A stretch of 49,347 nucleotides of DNA from Streptomyces griseoaurantiacus (GCA_014656015.1 BNBP01000053.1:1-49347), one strand, 5' to 3'; shown: positions 41,381-49,347, numbered from the stretch's first letter. Numbers and translations: made by a program. The notes: generated from the sequence alone by a model not told the origin.

Positions 41381-42183
41381 CACTGGAGGTTCCGCAGGAA
41401 GTCGAGGAGGGCCCGCGCGGTGGCCTCCGGCGCGCTGAGCTGCGGGCAGTGCCCGGTGGCGTCCAGGGTGACCAGGCGGGAGCCGGGGATCGCCCCGTGC
41501 ACGTAGGCGCCGACCTCGCGCGGGGCGATGACGTCCTCGGAGCACTCCATCACCAGCGTGGGCACCTTCACGCGGGCGAGGTCCTCGCGGCTGTCGGACA
41601 GGAAGGTGGTGCGGGCGAAGACCCGGGCGATGTCGGGGTCGGTGGCGCAGAAGCTGTTGGTCAGCTCCTGCCCCAGTTCCGGCCGCTCGGGGTTGCCCAT
41701 GATCACCGGGGCCATCGCGGAGGACCAGCCGAGGTAGTTCGACTCCAGGGAGTCGAGGAGTTCACCGATGTCCTCGCGGGTGAATCCGCCCCGGTAGCCC
41801 TCCTCGTCCACGTAGCAGGGCGAGGGCGCGACCATCGCCATCGCCCCGATCCGCCCGGGCGCGGCCTCGGCGGCGAGCACGCCGACCATGGCGCTGACGG
41901 AGTGCCCGACGAAGACCGCGTCCCGCAGGTCGAGTTCCTCGCAGACCTCCACCACGTCACGGGCGTAGCCGTGCAGCGAGGAGTAGCGCTCCTCCGTCCA
42001 GGCGGAGAGGTCCGAGCCGCCGGAGCCGACGTAGTCGAAGGTCACGACGCGGTGGTGCTCCGCCAGGGCCGGCTCGACCAGGCGCCACATGTTCTGGTCG
42101 CAGCCGAAGCCGTGGGCCAGCATCACCACCGGCCCCTGGGCGGCACCGGTGATCCTCACGTTGTTCCTGCGGCGGATGTCCAT
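41380..42183 (-). CDS. rsbQ: RsbQ-like alpha/beta hydrolase, activator of RsbP
   Basis: The 267-aa protein is collinear with Bacillus subtilis RsbQ: N-terminal HGFGCDQNMWRLVEPA, DYVGSGGSDLSAW, nucleophile Ser95 in FVGHSVSAMVG, the VAPSPCYVDEEGYRGGF segment, Asp217 in CSEDVIAP and His245 in TGHCPQ. The triad positions are within two residues of RsbQ Ser96/Asp219/His247. RsbQ binds or hydrolyses a small hydrophobic ligand and switches on RsbP; plants use the same fold (KAI2/D14) as hormone receptors. The start is ATG 42183 with GAGGA 8 nt upstream. It heads the signalling operon. Confidence 0.93.
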   Translation of the reverse strand: MDIRRRNNVRITGAAQGPVVMLAHGFGCDQNMWRLVEPALAEHHRVVTFDYVGSGGSDLSAWTEERYSSLHGYARDVVEVCEELDLRDAVFVGHSVSAMVGVLAAEAAPGRIGAMAMVAPSPCYVDEEGYRGGFTREDIGELLDSLESNYLGWSSAMAPVIMGNPERPELGQELTNSFCATDPDIARVFARTTFLSDSREDLARVKVPTLVMECSEDVIAPREVGAYVHGAIPGSRLVTLDATGHCPQLSAPEATARALLDFLRNLQ

Positions 42184-42290
42184 TGGCCCATCCTCGCACC
42201 CCGGCCGGGGGACCGTGGGGGCGGCCGGATCATGGGGCCCGGCGTCCGGCCGGCACTGTCACCGGGCGTCCGCCGTGCGGATGGCGCGGC

Positions 42291-43238
42291 TCACGTCCTC
42301 GCCGCGGACCGCGCCCCTTCCCCGTCCCGGTCCCCCGCCCCGCCGCCGTCCCGCCCGCCGCCCCGGCCGCGGTCCGGGTGCTTGTCCGCCCGGTGGACGA
42401 GAGCGACCGCGGCGAGGGCGACGCAGAGGCCGACGGCGGTGCGGACGCCGAAGGGCTCGTGGAACATCAGGGCACCCCAGACGGCCGTGACGGGGGCCAT
42501 GAGGAACATCAGGGTGTTCACCTCGGTCACTCCCGAGCGCCTGAGCAGGATCCAGTAGAGCCCGTAGCCGCCGAAGGTGGACAGCGCCACGAGCCATGCG
42601 ATCGCGGCCCAGAAGGACGGTTCGCCGGGCGGCCGGGCGGCTCCCGTGCCGGTGGCGAGGGCGGTGAAGACGAGGGCGCTGGTGAGGCAGTGGGTGGTCA
42701 TCGCCGCGTCGGGCGCGACGGTGGTGCGGGAGCGGCCCTCCAGGAACGTGGCGGCCACCAGCGACAGCATGCCGAGGAACGGTATGAGGTAGGCCCACCA
42801 GGCCACGCCGGTGCGGGCCGCGGCGTCGGCCGTGGTGACGAGGACGACGCCGCCGAGGCCCAGGCAGAGGCCGAGCCACTGCCGTGGCGAGACGTACTGC
42901 CGTAGAACGGGTCCGGCGAGCGCTCCGGCGACCAGGGGCTGGACGCCGTCGATCAGCGCGGTGGTGCCGCTGGAGACCCCGAGCTGGATGGCGTAGTAGA
43001 CGGTGAGCAGGTAGCCGCTCTGCGAGAGCAGCCCGATCGCGGACTGCCGGGCCACGTCCCGTGCGGTGAGCCCGCGCCACGCCCCGCGGGCGAGGGAGAC
43101 GGCGCCGAGGACGAGGGCGAGGGGCAGGAATCGCCACATCAGGATCGTGACCGCGGTGGCGCTGCCCGCGCCGAGCTTGGCGCCGATGAACCCGGAGCTC
43201 CAGCAGAGCACGAAGGCGGCCCGGAGCAGGACGTTCAC
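42291..43238 (-). CDS. DMT superfamily (EamA) transporter
   Basis: The 315-aa protein starts at GTG 43238 behind GGGAGG. Ten hydrophobic segments in two EamA repeats are visible, beginning LLRAAFVLCWSSGFIGAKLG, and including GLLSQSGYLLTVYYAIQLGVSSGTTA in the first repeat and LVALSTFGGYGLYWILLRRSGV in the second, both typical. It probably exports amino acids, metabolites or drugs. The C-terminal tail is hydrophilic and Gly/Asp/Arg-rich. It is divergent from a TetR regulator, with two palindromes in between. Confidence 0.92.
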   Translation of the reverse strand: MNVLLRAAFVLCWSSGFIGAKLGAGSATAVTILMWRFLPLALVLGAVSLARGAWRGLTARDVARQSAIGLLSQSGYLLTVYYAIQLGVSSGTTALIDGVQPLVAGALAGPVLRQYVSPRQWLGLCLGLGGVVLVTTADAAARTGVAWWAYLIPFLGMLSLVAATFLEGRSRTTVAPDAAMTTHCLTSALVFTALATGTGAARPPGEPSFWAAIAWLVALSTFGGYGLYWILLRRSGVTEVNTLMFLMAPVTAVWGALMFHEPFGVRTAVGLCVALAAVALVHRADKHPDRGRGGGRDGGGAGDRDGEGARSAART

Positions 43239-43280
43239 GTCGGCCTCCCGTCGTCGGTCCCGGCCTTCACGGACCGAGAC

Positions 43281-43296
43281 TAAACAGATCTGTCTA
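43281..43296. promoter_or_regulatory. Palindrome 1 in the DMT transporter / TetR region
   Basis: TAAACAGATCTGTCTA is a near-perfect 16-bp palindrome (one mismatched pair) 43 bp from the transporter start. It is a candidate TetR operator. Confidence 0.55.
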
Positions 43297-43310
43297 CTCC
43301 CTGGCCCGCA

Positions 43311-43330
43311 ACTATACAGGTCGGTATAGT
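43311..43330. promoter_or_regulatory. Palindrome 2 in the DMT transporter / TetR region
   Basis: ACTATAC-AGGTCG-GTATAGT has perfect 7-bp arms and ends 7 bp before the TetR GTG. It is AT-rich against the local background and is likely the autoregulatory operator, or overlaps the -10 region. Confidence 0.6.
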
Positions 43331-43337
43331 CGCTGTC

Positions 43338-43958
43338 GTGAGCACTGTGAGCGAACCGCGTCGGATCACCAAGACGCCCGCCGCCCTGCGCGTCCTGGCG
43401 GCCGCCGAGAGGCTGTTCTACGCGCGCGGCATCCATGCCGTCGGCGTGGACCTGATCGCGGCCGAGGCCGGGGTGACGAAGAAGACGCTCTACGACCGGT
43501 TCGGCTCCAAGGAGCAGATCGTCGTGGAGTACCTCGCGGGCCGCGACGAGCGCTGGCGGGCCTTCCTCGACGAACTGCTCGACGCCGCGCCCGCGGAGCC
43601 CCGGGCGCGGGTGCTGGCCGTCTTCGACGCCTCGCTCGCGTGGACCCGTTCCCAGGAGTCCCAGGCCAAGGGGTGCGGCATGGTCAACGCGCACGCCGAG
43701 ATCAGCGACGCCTCGCATCCGGCGTATCCGATCATCATCGGACAGAAGCAGTGGATGCTCGCGCTGTTCACCCGCCTCGCGGAGGACGTCGTGCGAGGCG
43801 GGGCGGAGGCCGCCGAGCGGGCGGTGTCGCTGGGCCGGAGTCTGATGCTGCTGCACGAGGGGGCGTTCGTCGCCCACGGCCTGGGCATCTTCCCCGACCC
43901 GCTCGGCCGGGCGCGCGCCGAGGCCGAGAGACTCCTCACCGAGGCGGCCGGGGCCTGA
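43338..43958 (+). CDS. TetR family transcriptional regulator (divergent to DMT transporter)
   Basis: The 206-aa protein starts at GTG 43338. The HTH domain spans residues 15-62: ALRVLAAAERLFYARGIHAVGV, AEAGVTKKTLYDRFGSKEQIV. This form, with GI.AVGVD.I and KKTLY..F.SKE, is common in regulators of transporters and of redox genes. The ligand domain includes GCGMVNAHAEISDASHPAYP, a segment seen in a large actinobacterial TetR subgroup. Two palindromes lie just upstream. It most likely represses the divergent exporter gene. Confidence 0.93.
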   Translation: MSTVSEPRRITKTPAALRVLAAAERLFYARGIHAVGVDLIAAEAGVTKKTLYDRFGSKEQIVVEYLAGRDERWRAFLDELLDAAPAEPRARVLAVFDASLAWTRSQESQAKGCGMVNAHAEISDASHPAYPIIIGQKQWMLALFTRLAEDVVRGGAEAAERAVSLGRSLMLLHEGAFVAHGLGIFPDPLGRARAEAERLLTEAAGA

Positions 43959-43968
43959 CGCGCGGGCG

Positions 43969-43994
43969 CCGCCTCGGCGGATCCCCGCGCGGGG
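43969..43994. terminator. Weak hairpins between convergent TetR and SulP genes
   Basis: CCGCC-TC-GGCGG (43969-43980) and the palindrome CCCCGCGCGGGG (43983-43994) fill the 58-bp gap. They are candidate terminators only by position. Confidence 0.3.
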
Positions 43995-44016
43995 CCCCCG
44001 CGGCGATGTGCCGTGT

Positions 44017-45531
44017 TCAGTGGCTCGCGGTGAGTTCCCCGCTGAGCCGGCCGTGCAGCCGGGCGCTGGAGCCGTTCAGGCCGATGATCTCCACGGACTT
44101 GCCCCGCTGGGCGTACTTGGTCTCGATCGCGTCCAGGGCGGCGACGGAGGAGGCGTCCCAGACGTGCGTGCCGGTGAGGTCGATGACGACCCTGTCGGGA
44201 TCGCCCGCGTAGTCGAACTGCCCGACGAGGTCGTTGGACGAGGCGAAGAAGAGCTGACCGGTGACCGCGTAGACGACCTGGCCGCCCTCGGGGTCGGTGA
44301 CGGAGGTGACCTCGGTGAGGTGGGCGACGCGCCGGGCGAAGATCACCATCGCGGCCAGGGAGCCGACGACCACGCCGATGGACAGGTTGCCGGTCGCCAC
44401 GACGACGATGACGGTCACCACCATGACGGCGGTCTCGCCGACCGGCATCCGGCGGAGGGTGGCGGGCTTGAGCGAGTGCCAGTCGAAGGTGCCGACGGAG
44501 ACCAGGACCATCACGGCGACCAGGGCGGCCATGGGGATCCGGGAGACCACGGGGCCCAGCGCGATGCACAGCACGAGCAGGAAGAACCCGGCGAGGAACG
44601 TCGACAGCCGGGTGCGCGCCCCGTTCTTCACGTTGATCATGGTCTGGCCGATCATGCCGCAGCCGCCCATGCCGCCGAAGAACCCGGTGACGATGTTGGC
44701 GATGCCCTGGCCGACCGCCTCGCGGGTCTTGTCGGAGGGGGTGTCGGTGAGGTCGTCCACCAGCTTGGCGGTCATCATCGACTCCATGATCCCCACGAGC
44801 GCCATCGCGAAGGCGTAGGGGGCGATGACGGTGAGGGTGTGCGTGGTGAACGGCACGTCGGGGAGGCCGGGCACCGGCAGGGAGGACGGCAGCCTGCCCT
44901 CGTCCCCCACGGTCGGCACGGCGATCCCGGCGGCGACGGTGAGCACGGTCAGGATGACGATCGACACCAGCGGCGCGGGCACCGCCTTGGTCACCCGGGG
45001 GAACAGCAGCATCAGCGCCAGACCGCCGGCGACGAGCGGGTAGACCGGCCAGGGCACGTCGCGCAGGTTGGGGATCTGGGCGGTGAACAGCAGGATGCCC
45101 AGGGCGTTGACGAAGCCGACCATCACGCTGCGGGGCACGAACCGCATCAGCTTGGCCACGCCGAGCGCGCCGAGCACGATCTGGAAGACGCCGGCGAGGA
45201 TGACGGTGGCGATCAGGTGACCGAGGCCGTGCTGGCGGACGACGGGGGCGACGACCAGGGCGACGGCTCCGGTGGCCGCGGAGATCATCGCGGGCCGGCC
45301 GCCGACGAAGGCGATCACCATGGCCATGGTGCAGGCGGCGAACAGGCCGACCTTGGGGTCGACACCGGCGATCACCGAGAAGGAGATCGCCTCCGGGATG
45401 AGGGCGAGACCGACGACGAGACCGGCCAGGGCCTCGGTGCGGAACACGGCCGGCGAGAGCCAGACGGGACGGCCGGGGCGGCGCGGCAGCCGTGCGGAGC
45501 CGGACGGGGCGAAGGACGCGGGACTGGGCAA
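44017..45531 (-). CDS. SulP family anion transporter with C-terminal STAS domain
   Basis: The 504-aa protein has the SulP signature LAGLVVGLALIPEAISFSVIAGVDPKVGLFAA near the N-terminus, about 10-12 transmembrane segments, the GIMESMMTAKLVDDLTDT and GFFGGMGGCGMIGQT stretches, and a STAS domain at about 395-500 (VVIDLTGTHVWDASSVAALD). The family moves sulfate, bicarbonate or dicarboxylates. The frame begins at a TTG (45531) with no convincing ribosome-binding site and no ATG or GTG further upstream in frame; an in-frame GTG at 45447 is the other option. The true start is unresolved. Confidence 0.88.
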   Translation of the reverse strand: MPSPASFAPSGSARLPRRPGRPVWLSPAVFRTEALAGLVVGLALIPEAISFSVIAGVDPKVGLFAACTMAMVIAFVGGRPAMISAATGAVALVVAPVVRQHGLGHLIATVILAGVFQIVLGALGVAKLMRFVPRSVMVGFVNALGILLFTAQIPNLRDVPWPVYPLVAGGLALMLLFPRVTKAVPAPLVSIVILTVLTVAAGIAVPTVGDEGRLPSSLPVPGLPDVPFTTHTLTVIAPYAFAMALVGIMESMMTAKLVDDLTDTPSDKTREAVGQGIANIVTGFFGGMGGCGMIGQTMINVKNGARTRLSTFLAGFFLLVLCIALGPVVSRIPMAALVAVMVLVSVGTFDWHSLKPATLRRMPVGETAVMVVTVIVVVATGNLSIGVVVGSLAAMVIFARRVAHLTEVTSVTDPEGGQVVYAVTGQLFFASSNDLVGQFDYAGDPDRVVIDLTGTHVWDASSVAALDAIETKYAQRGKSVEIIGLNGSSARLHGRLSGELTASH

Positions 45532-46202
45532 GGAGGGCGGTACCTGTCGTGCTCGGGCGCACCCGCGCGGCGGCAGCCGGGGGCGGCGGGGGACGGACGC
45601 GGCGGGCCGGGGGGCGGCGGGCCGCGGTCGGCCCGTCGGGGCACGGGCCGTTGGCGACGTGGGGAACCGGCGGCACGGGAGCGTCCGCGCGGTCCGCCCG
45701 CGGTTCAGGACCGGTGCGTCACGGCGGGCAGGCGTCGGCGCCGGGCGTCATCGGCTCGCGCACGCGTCTCTCCCGCGGGACTCGGCTCTCGTTCGCCGGG
45801 AGCGGCATCGGCCCCGGCCTCGGCAGCGGCGGAGCCGTGACGGCGCCCGTGCCGCGCACGACACTCGGGGCCCGGCCCTCACCAGCCCGCAACTCTACCC
45901 CGACGTCGGGGTGTACCGAGGCGGGAGGGCCGGGCCGCGGCACCGCCGGGCGGGCACGGACCGGACGGGCACATGGACGCGAAGCACTCCCCCGGGGAAC
46001 GCAAGGAGTGCGTGCGGCGGCTGCGGGGCTTCGAGCGAGCCACCGGTGAGCCCGTGGCCGGTCTGCGGCTCCGGCCGGCCCGCGGCGCCGGCCGGTGCGG
46101 CCGGAGGAGTGCGCGGCGACGCCGCGGGAGCGGGAGCGGCCGGCCGGGGGCGGGAGCCGTAGCGGCCGGGCTCCCGCCGGGTCGGACCGCCGTGAGGCCG
46201 CG
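45532..46202. other. 671-bp region without a convincing gene
   Basis: This stretch separates the SulP gene from the LysR gene, both on the minus strand. It contains a perfect 16-bp palindrome at 45897-45912 and a plus-strand ATG at 45973 whose first 35 or so codons have Streptomyces-like third positions before the frame becomes Arg/Gly-rich and runs into the LysR gene. Other open frames here are low-complexity Arg/Pro/Gly strings. It may hold the SulP promoter and a decayed gene. Confidence 0.5.
45897..45912. repeat. Perfect 16-bp palindrome ACCCCGACGTCGGGGT
   Basis: It sits in the gene-poor gap about 365 bp upstream of the SulP start. It is an operator or a loopless hairpin; there is no adjacent divergent gene to assign it to. 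Confidence 0.6.
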
Positions 46203-47093
46203 TCAGGCCGCCGTGAGGGCGTGCAGAACGGTGGTGACGGCATGGGGCGGCGGGCCCGGGAGGCGGGCCGCGAGGATCCGGCGGACCTCGGGGGGCGCCC
46301 CCTCGACGTGCAGCAGGCTCACGCCGGGCGGCAGCACGGGCCCCATGAGCCGGGGAACGGTCGTGACGCCGCATCCGGCGGCGACCAGCCGGAGCTTCGT
46401 CAGCCAGTCCCGTGCGGTGTGGACGACGCGCGGGCGGCCCGGCAGCCCGGGCCACACCCCGAGCAGGGGTTCGGCTCCGGAGGAGGGCGAGGCGATCCAG
46501 GGGGCGTCGACGAGCTCCCCGGTGCGCACCGCGGTGCGGCCGGCGAACACGCCGGTCGTGGGTGCCGCCACGCACAGTTCGGTGTCCGCGATCGTCTCGA
46601 CGTGCAGCCGGGGGCTTTCGCCGTCCGAGGGCCGGTGCGGCGGGCGGGAGGTCAGCACGGCGAGGTCGAGCGAGCCGGCCCGCAGGGACCGGATCAGGCT
46701 GGGCGTGGTGCCCTCACGGGTCGTCACGGCGATGCGGGGGTCGCTCGCGGCGAGCGAGGTGAGCGCCGCGGGCAGGAGCAGGGCGCCGCCGCTGGGGAAG
46801 ATCCCCAGCCGTACGGGTTCCGGCCGGGACGCGGGACCCGTCAGGTCCTGTGCGGCCTCGTCGAGGCAGGCCAGGATGGTGCGGGCGTGCCGCAGCAGGG
46901 TCAGTCCGGCGGGGGTGAGCCGCACTCCGTCGAAGTGCCGTTCGAACAGCGCCGTGCCCGCCCCGCGTTCGAGGGCCGCCGCCTGCCGGGAGATCGCCGA
47001 CTGCGTGTAGCCGAGCCGGGCGGCGGCCGCGGTGAAACTGCCCGACTCGGCGACCTGGCGCAGCACCCGCAGCGCCGTGGTGGAGAAGTCCAT
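46203..47093 (-). CDS. LysR family transcriptional regulator
   Basis: The 296-aa protein has the LysR winged HTH at residues 1-62 (ALRVLRQVAESGSFTAAAARLGYTQSAISRQAAALE) and a periplasmic-binding-like effector domain from about residue 90. The HTH recognition helix GYTQSAISRQ is standard. It is divergent from an MDR dehydrogenase, with a palindrome just upstream of its start, so it most likely regulates that gene and itself. The effector cannot be predicted. Confidence 0.94.
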   Translation of the reverse strand: MDFSTTALRVLRQVAESGSFTAAAARLGYTQSAISRQAAALERGAGTALFERHFDGVRLTPAGLTLLRHARTILACLDEAAQDLTGPASRPEPVRLGIFPSGGALLLPAALTSLAASDPRIAVTTREGTTPSLIRSLRAGSLDLAVLTSRPPHRPSDGESPRLHVETIADTELCVAAPTTGVFAGRTAVRTGELVDAPWIASPSSGAEPLLGVWPGLPGRPRVVHTARDWLTKLRLVAAGCGVTTVPRLMGPVLPPGVSLLHVEGAPPEVRRILAARLPGPPPHAVTTVLHALTAA

Positions 47094-47101
47094 GCGTCCT
47101 A

Positions 47102-47118
47102 CGCATACCAGATATGCG
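47102..47118. promoter_or_regulatory. LysR operator candidate
   Basis: CGCATA-CCAGA-TATGCG has perfect 6-bp arms and starts 9 bp upstream of the LysR ATG in the 92-bp divergent region. A related CACGCATGC lies at about 47132. Position and form fit a LysR recognition site. Confidence 0.6.
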
Positions 47119-47185
47119 GGACTGTCGCTTCACGCATGCCCCCCGCGCTCCTAGTCTCGGCAGGGATCGAGCAAGGAGAAAGACG

Positions 47186-48268
47186 ATGCGAGCAGCGGTT
47201 CTGGTCGAGTTCGGCGCCCCTCTGGCGGTGCGGGACATACCCGCCCCGACGGCGGGCGGCGGCGAGGTGGTGGTCGAGGTCCTCGCGGCCGGCGTCGCCC
47301 CCTACGCCGAGGACGTGTTCAGCGGCCGGCGCAGGTACCCGCTGGTGCCCCCGGTGGTGCCGGGCATCGGCGGGGTGGGCCGCGTGGTCCACGTCGGCCC
47401 GGACGCCACCCGGCTGCGCGTGGGCGACCTGGTGTGGTGCGACTGCACGGTGCGGGCCCGGGACGACGCGCTGACCCCGGACATCACCCTGCAGGGATGG
47501 AGCGCGCGCGGCGAGGGCGGGGCCCGGCTGGCCGAGCACCTGCACGACGGGGCGTACGCCGAGCTGATGCGGGTGCCGACGGAGAACGTGCACCCGCTGC
47601 CGGACGCGGCGGGGAAGGACCCGGCGCGCTGGTCGGCACTCGCCCTCTACGTGATCCCCTACGGGGGTCTGCTGGCGGGCGGTCTGGAGGCGGGCGAGAC
47701 GCTCCTGGTGAGCGGGGCGACCGGCAACCTGGGCAGCGGCGCGGTCGCCCTGGCGCTGGCGATGGGGGCGGGCCGTGTGGTCGCGCCGGGCCGCAACCGG
47801 GCCGCGCTGGCCCTGCTCGCCGACCGGTTCGGCTCCCGGGTCCGCCCGGTGGAGCTGACCGGCGACGAGAGCGCCGACCGGGCGGCGATGGCCGAGGCCG
47901 CCGGAGGTCCGGTCGACATGGTGCTGGACCTGCTTCCGCCCTCCGCGCCCAGCACGGCGGCCCGGACGGCGGCCATGACCGTCCGGGAGTACGGGCGCGT
48001 CGTCCTCATGGGCGGCGTCGGCATGCTCGGCGGGCCGGAGTTGGCCCTGCCCTACCCCTGGCTCATGCGCAACTCGGTGACGGTGCGCGGGCAGTGGATG
48101 TATCCGCGCTCCGCCAACGTCGGCATCATCCGGCTCGCCGCCTCGGGAGCGCTGGACCTCTCCGGCGACCGGGTGCGGACCTTCGGTCTCGAGGACGTCA
48201 ACGAGGCCGTCGCGTACGCCGCCGCGCACCCGGGTCCCTTCGACCGCACGGTGCTGATGCCGGGCTGA
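47186..48268 (+). CDS. MDR family zinc-independent alcohol dehydrogenase / quinone reductase
   Basis: The protein is 360 aa from ATG 47186, which has AAGGAGA 7 nt upstream; a frame opening further upstream would overlap the LysR operator. The GroES-like domain (1-130) lacks the CxxC structural zinc cluster of classical alcohol dehydrogenases. The cofactor loop SGATGNLGSGAVALALAMGA lies near residue 175. The segment QWMYPRSANVGIIRL is characteristic of a small group of LysR-linked dehydrogenases in actinobacteria and proteobacteria. Substrate unknown. It is probably induced through the divergent LysR regulator. Confidence 0.9.
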   Translation: MRAAVLVEFGAPLAVRDIPAPTAGGGEVVVEVLAAGVAPYAEDVFSGRRRYPLVPPVVPGIGGVGRVVHVGPDATRLRVGDLVWCDCTVRARDDALTPDITLQGWSARGEGGARLAEHLHDGAYAELMRVPTENVHPLPDAAGKDPARWSALALYVIPYGGLLAGGLEAGETLLVSGATGNLGSGAVALALAMGAGRVVAPGRNRAALALLADRFGSRVRPVELTGDESADRAAMAEAAGGPVDMVLDLLPPSAPSTAARTAAMTVREYGRVVLMGGVGMLGGPELALPYPWLMRNSVTVRGQWMYPRSANVGIIRLAASGALDLSGDRVRTFGLEDVNEAVAYAAAHPGPFDRTVLMPG

Positions 48269-48290
48269 ACCCCGGCCGCGCCGGATCCGT

Positions 48291-49347
48291 TCACAGGTGT
48301 CCGGTCAGGAACTGGACGGCCAGGCCGGTGGCGGTGACCACCAGCCACAGACAGCCGCCCAGCAGCAGGGGCGCGGGTCCGGTCCGGCGCAGCCGGGCGG
48401 GGTCGGTGGACAGGCCGATCGCGGAGAGGGCGAGTGTGATCAGGAACCCGGCGAGGGCGCCCAGCGGGCCGTGGGCGGCGGCGGGCAGGAGGCCGGCGGT
48501 GTGGGCGGCCGCGAGGGCGAGGAAGCCGAGGAGGAACCACGGCACCAGCCGGGTGATCCGCACGGGGGCGGGCCGCACGGGGGCGGGCCGCCCGAGGCCG
48601 CTGCCCGCGTCCGCCTCGCCCTCCGGGCCGGCACCCGTGCTCCCCTCGGCCTCCGCCCGTCCGGCCCGGCGGCGGGCGAGGGCGGCGAGGCCGAGGCAGA
48701 TCGGGACGATCATGAGCGTGCGCGCCAGCTTGACCACCACCGCCTGGTCGGTCGCGTCGCCACCGTACGCCCTCGCGACGGCCACCACCGAGGACATGTC
48801 GTTGACGGCGGTGCCCGCGAAGGTGCCGAAGGCGTGCGGGTCCATGTCCAGCAGATGTCCGAGGAGGGGGAAGACCAGCACCGCGGCGATGTTGAAGACG
48901 AAGATCGTGGAGACGGCGTAGGCCACCTCCGCGCCCGCCGCGCCGACGACCGGCGTGACCGCCGCGATCGCGGAGGCCCCGCACACCCCGGTGCCCACGC
49001 CGATCAGCGTGCGCAGGTCGCCGAGGACACCGAGGCGGCGCCCGATCCACTGGGCCGCCACCAGGCACACCGTGAGGGTCACGAGCGTGACCGGCAGCGA
49101 GTCCGCCCCGGCCCGCAGCACCTGGCCGAGGGAGAGCCGGGCGCCGAGAAGCACCACCGCCGCCTGGAGCACCCGGCGGCCGGCGAAGTCGACACCCGGC
49201 CGGGTCCGCTCCCCCGGGCGCGCCGCGACCGCCACCAGCACGCCGAGCGCGATCCCGGCGACCGGCCCGCCGACGACGGGGAGGAGCGCGGCCACGGCGG
49301 TCGCGGCGGCGGGCACCGCGCGGGCGAGCGCGAGGCCGGGCAGCAGG
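48291..49347 (-). CDS. yeiH: YeiH family putative sulfate exporter (5' end beyond the window)
   Basis: The reading frame stays open to the window edge, and the residues before the apparent GTG at 49316 (LLPGLALARA) still look like the first hydrophobic segment of the family, so the true start lies outside. About 350 residues are visible with 9-10 transmembrane segments and the family motifs VDFAGRRVLQAAVVLLGARLS, GTGVCGASAIAA and GTAVNDMSSVVA. An Ala/Gly/Glu-rich loop replaces a short loop near residue 220. Family members are annotated as sulfate or thiosulfate-related exporters without firm proof. It is convergent with the MDR dehydrogenase gene, 22 bp away. Confidence 0.9.
   Translation of the reverse strand, partial: LLPGLALARAVPAAATAVAALLPVVGGPVAGIALGVLVAVAARPGERTRPGVDFAGRRVLQAAVVLLGARLSLGQVLRAGADSLPVTLVTLTVCLVAAQWIGRRLGVLGDLRTLIGVGTGVCGASAIAAVTPVVGAAGAEVAYAVSTIFVFNIAAVLVFPLLGHLLDMDPHAFGTFAGTAVNDMSSVVAVARAYGGDATDQAVVVKLARTLMIVPICLGLAALARRRAGRAEAEGSTGAGPEGEADAGSGLGRPAPVRPAPVRITRLVPWFLLGFLALAAAHTAGLLPAAAHGPLGALAGFLITLALSAIGLSTDPARLRRTGPAPLLLGGCLWLVVTATGLAVQFLTGHL

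Overview
The window is high-GC actinobacterial DNA. Its codon third positions are strongly G/C biased, starts are ATG or GTG (one possible TTG), and gene families such as SigE-type ECF sigma factors, MmyB-like regulators, SpoIIE-type phosphatases and GPP34 proteins point to Streptomyces or a close relative. I saw no rRNA or tRNA gene, insertion sequence, integrase, attachment site or CRISPR array.

Region 1 (1-5044) holds a SigE-type sigma factor with a translationally coupled partner cut by the window edge, a chloramphenicol phosphotransferase-like kinase, a divergent GlxA-type regulator / quinone oxidoreductase pair, and a divergent SDR oxidoreductase / MmyB-type regulator pair.

Region 2 (5070-about 20190) is the main find: a compact biosynthetic operon on the minus strand with three genes. 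In transcription order these are a C-A-PCP-TE NRPS (1363 aa), an A-PCP-C-A-PCP-KS-KR-ACP-TE NRPS/PKS hybrid (3165 aa, overlapping the first by 4 bp), and a TauD-like Fe(II)/2-oxoglutarate dioxygenase. The second A domain of the hybrid carries a clear proline code (D-V-Q-F-V-A-H-V-V-K), so the PKS module would extend prolyl-S-PCP to a beta-hydroxy acid. This trio matches the conserved core of the detoxin/rimosamide depsipeptide family. The PKS module has no acyltransferase domain, there are two thioesterases, and I see no MbtH-like gene, exporter or dedicated regulator in the window.

Region 3 (20191-33294) is accessory catabolism and regulation: hydroxyquinol 1,2-dioxygenase plus maleylacetate reductase, a DinB-like protein, an MDR reductase / TetR pair, a secreted SGNH hydrolase behind a LacI-type operator, a TetR / zinc alcohol dehydrogenase pair with two matching operators, a secreted GH5 enzyme with a three-repeat C-terminal module, a methyltransferase / TetR pair around a nested palindrome, and a small membrane protein.

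Region 4 (33397-43958) is a signalling block. Eight co-directional genes encode RsbQ, RsbP, a STAS antagonist, an RsbW-like ATPase, a second PAS/GAF/PP2C phosphatase, a CarH-like cobalamin-binding protein lacking a DNA-binding domain, and a NarL-type histidine kinase / response regulator pair. A GPP34 protein lies at its downstream end, and a DMT transporter / TetR pair upstream. Together they look like a partner-switching stress circuit with an RsbQ-gated input and a probable cobalamin or light input.

Region 5 (43959-49347) has a SulP transporter with a STAS domain, about 670 bp without a convincing gene, a LysR / MDR dehydrogenase pair, and a YeiH-type exporter cut by the window end.
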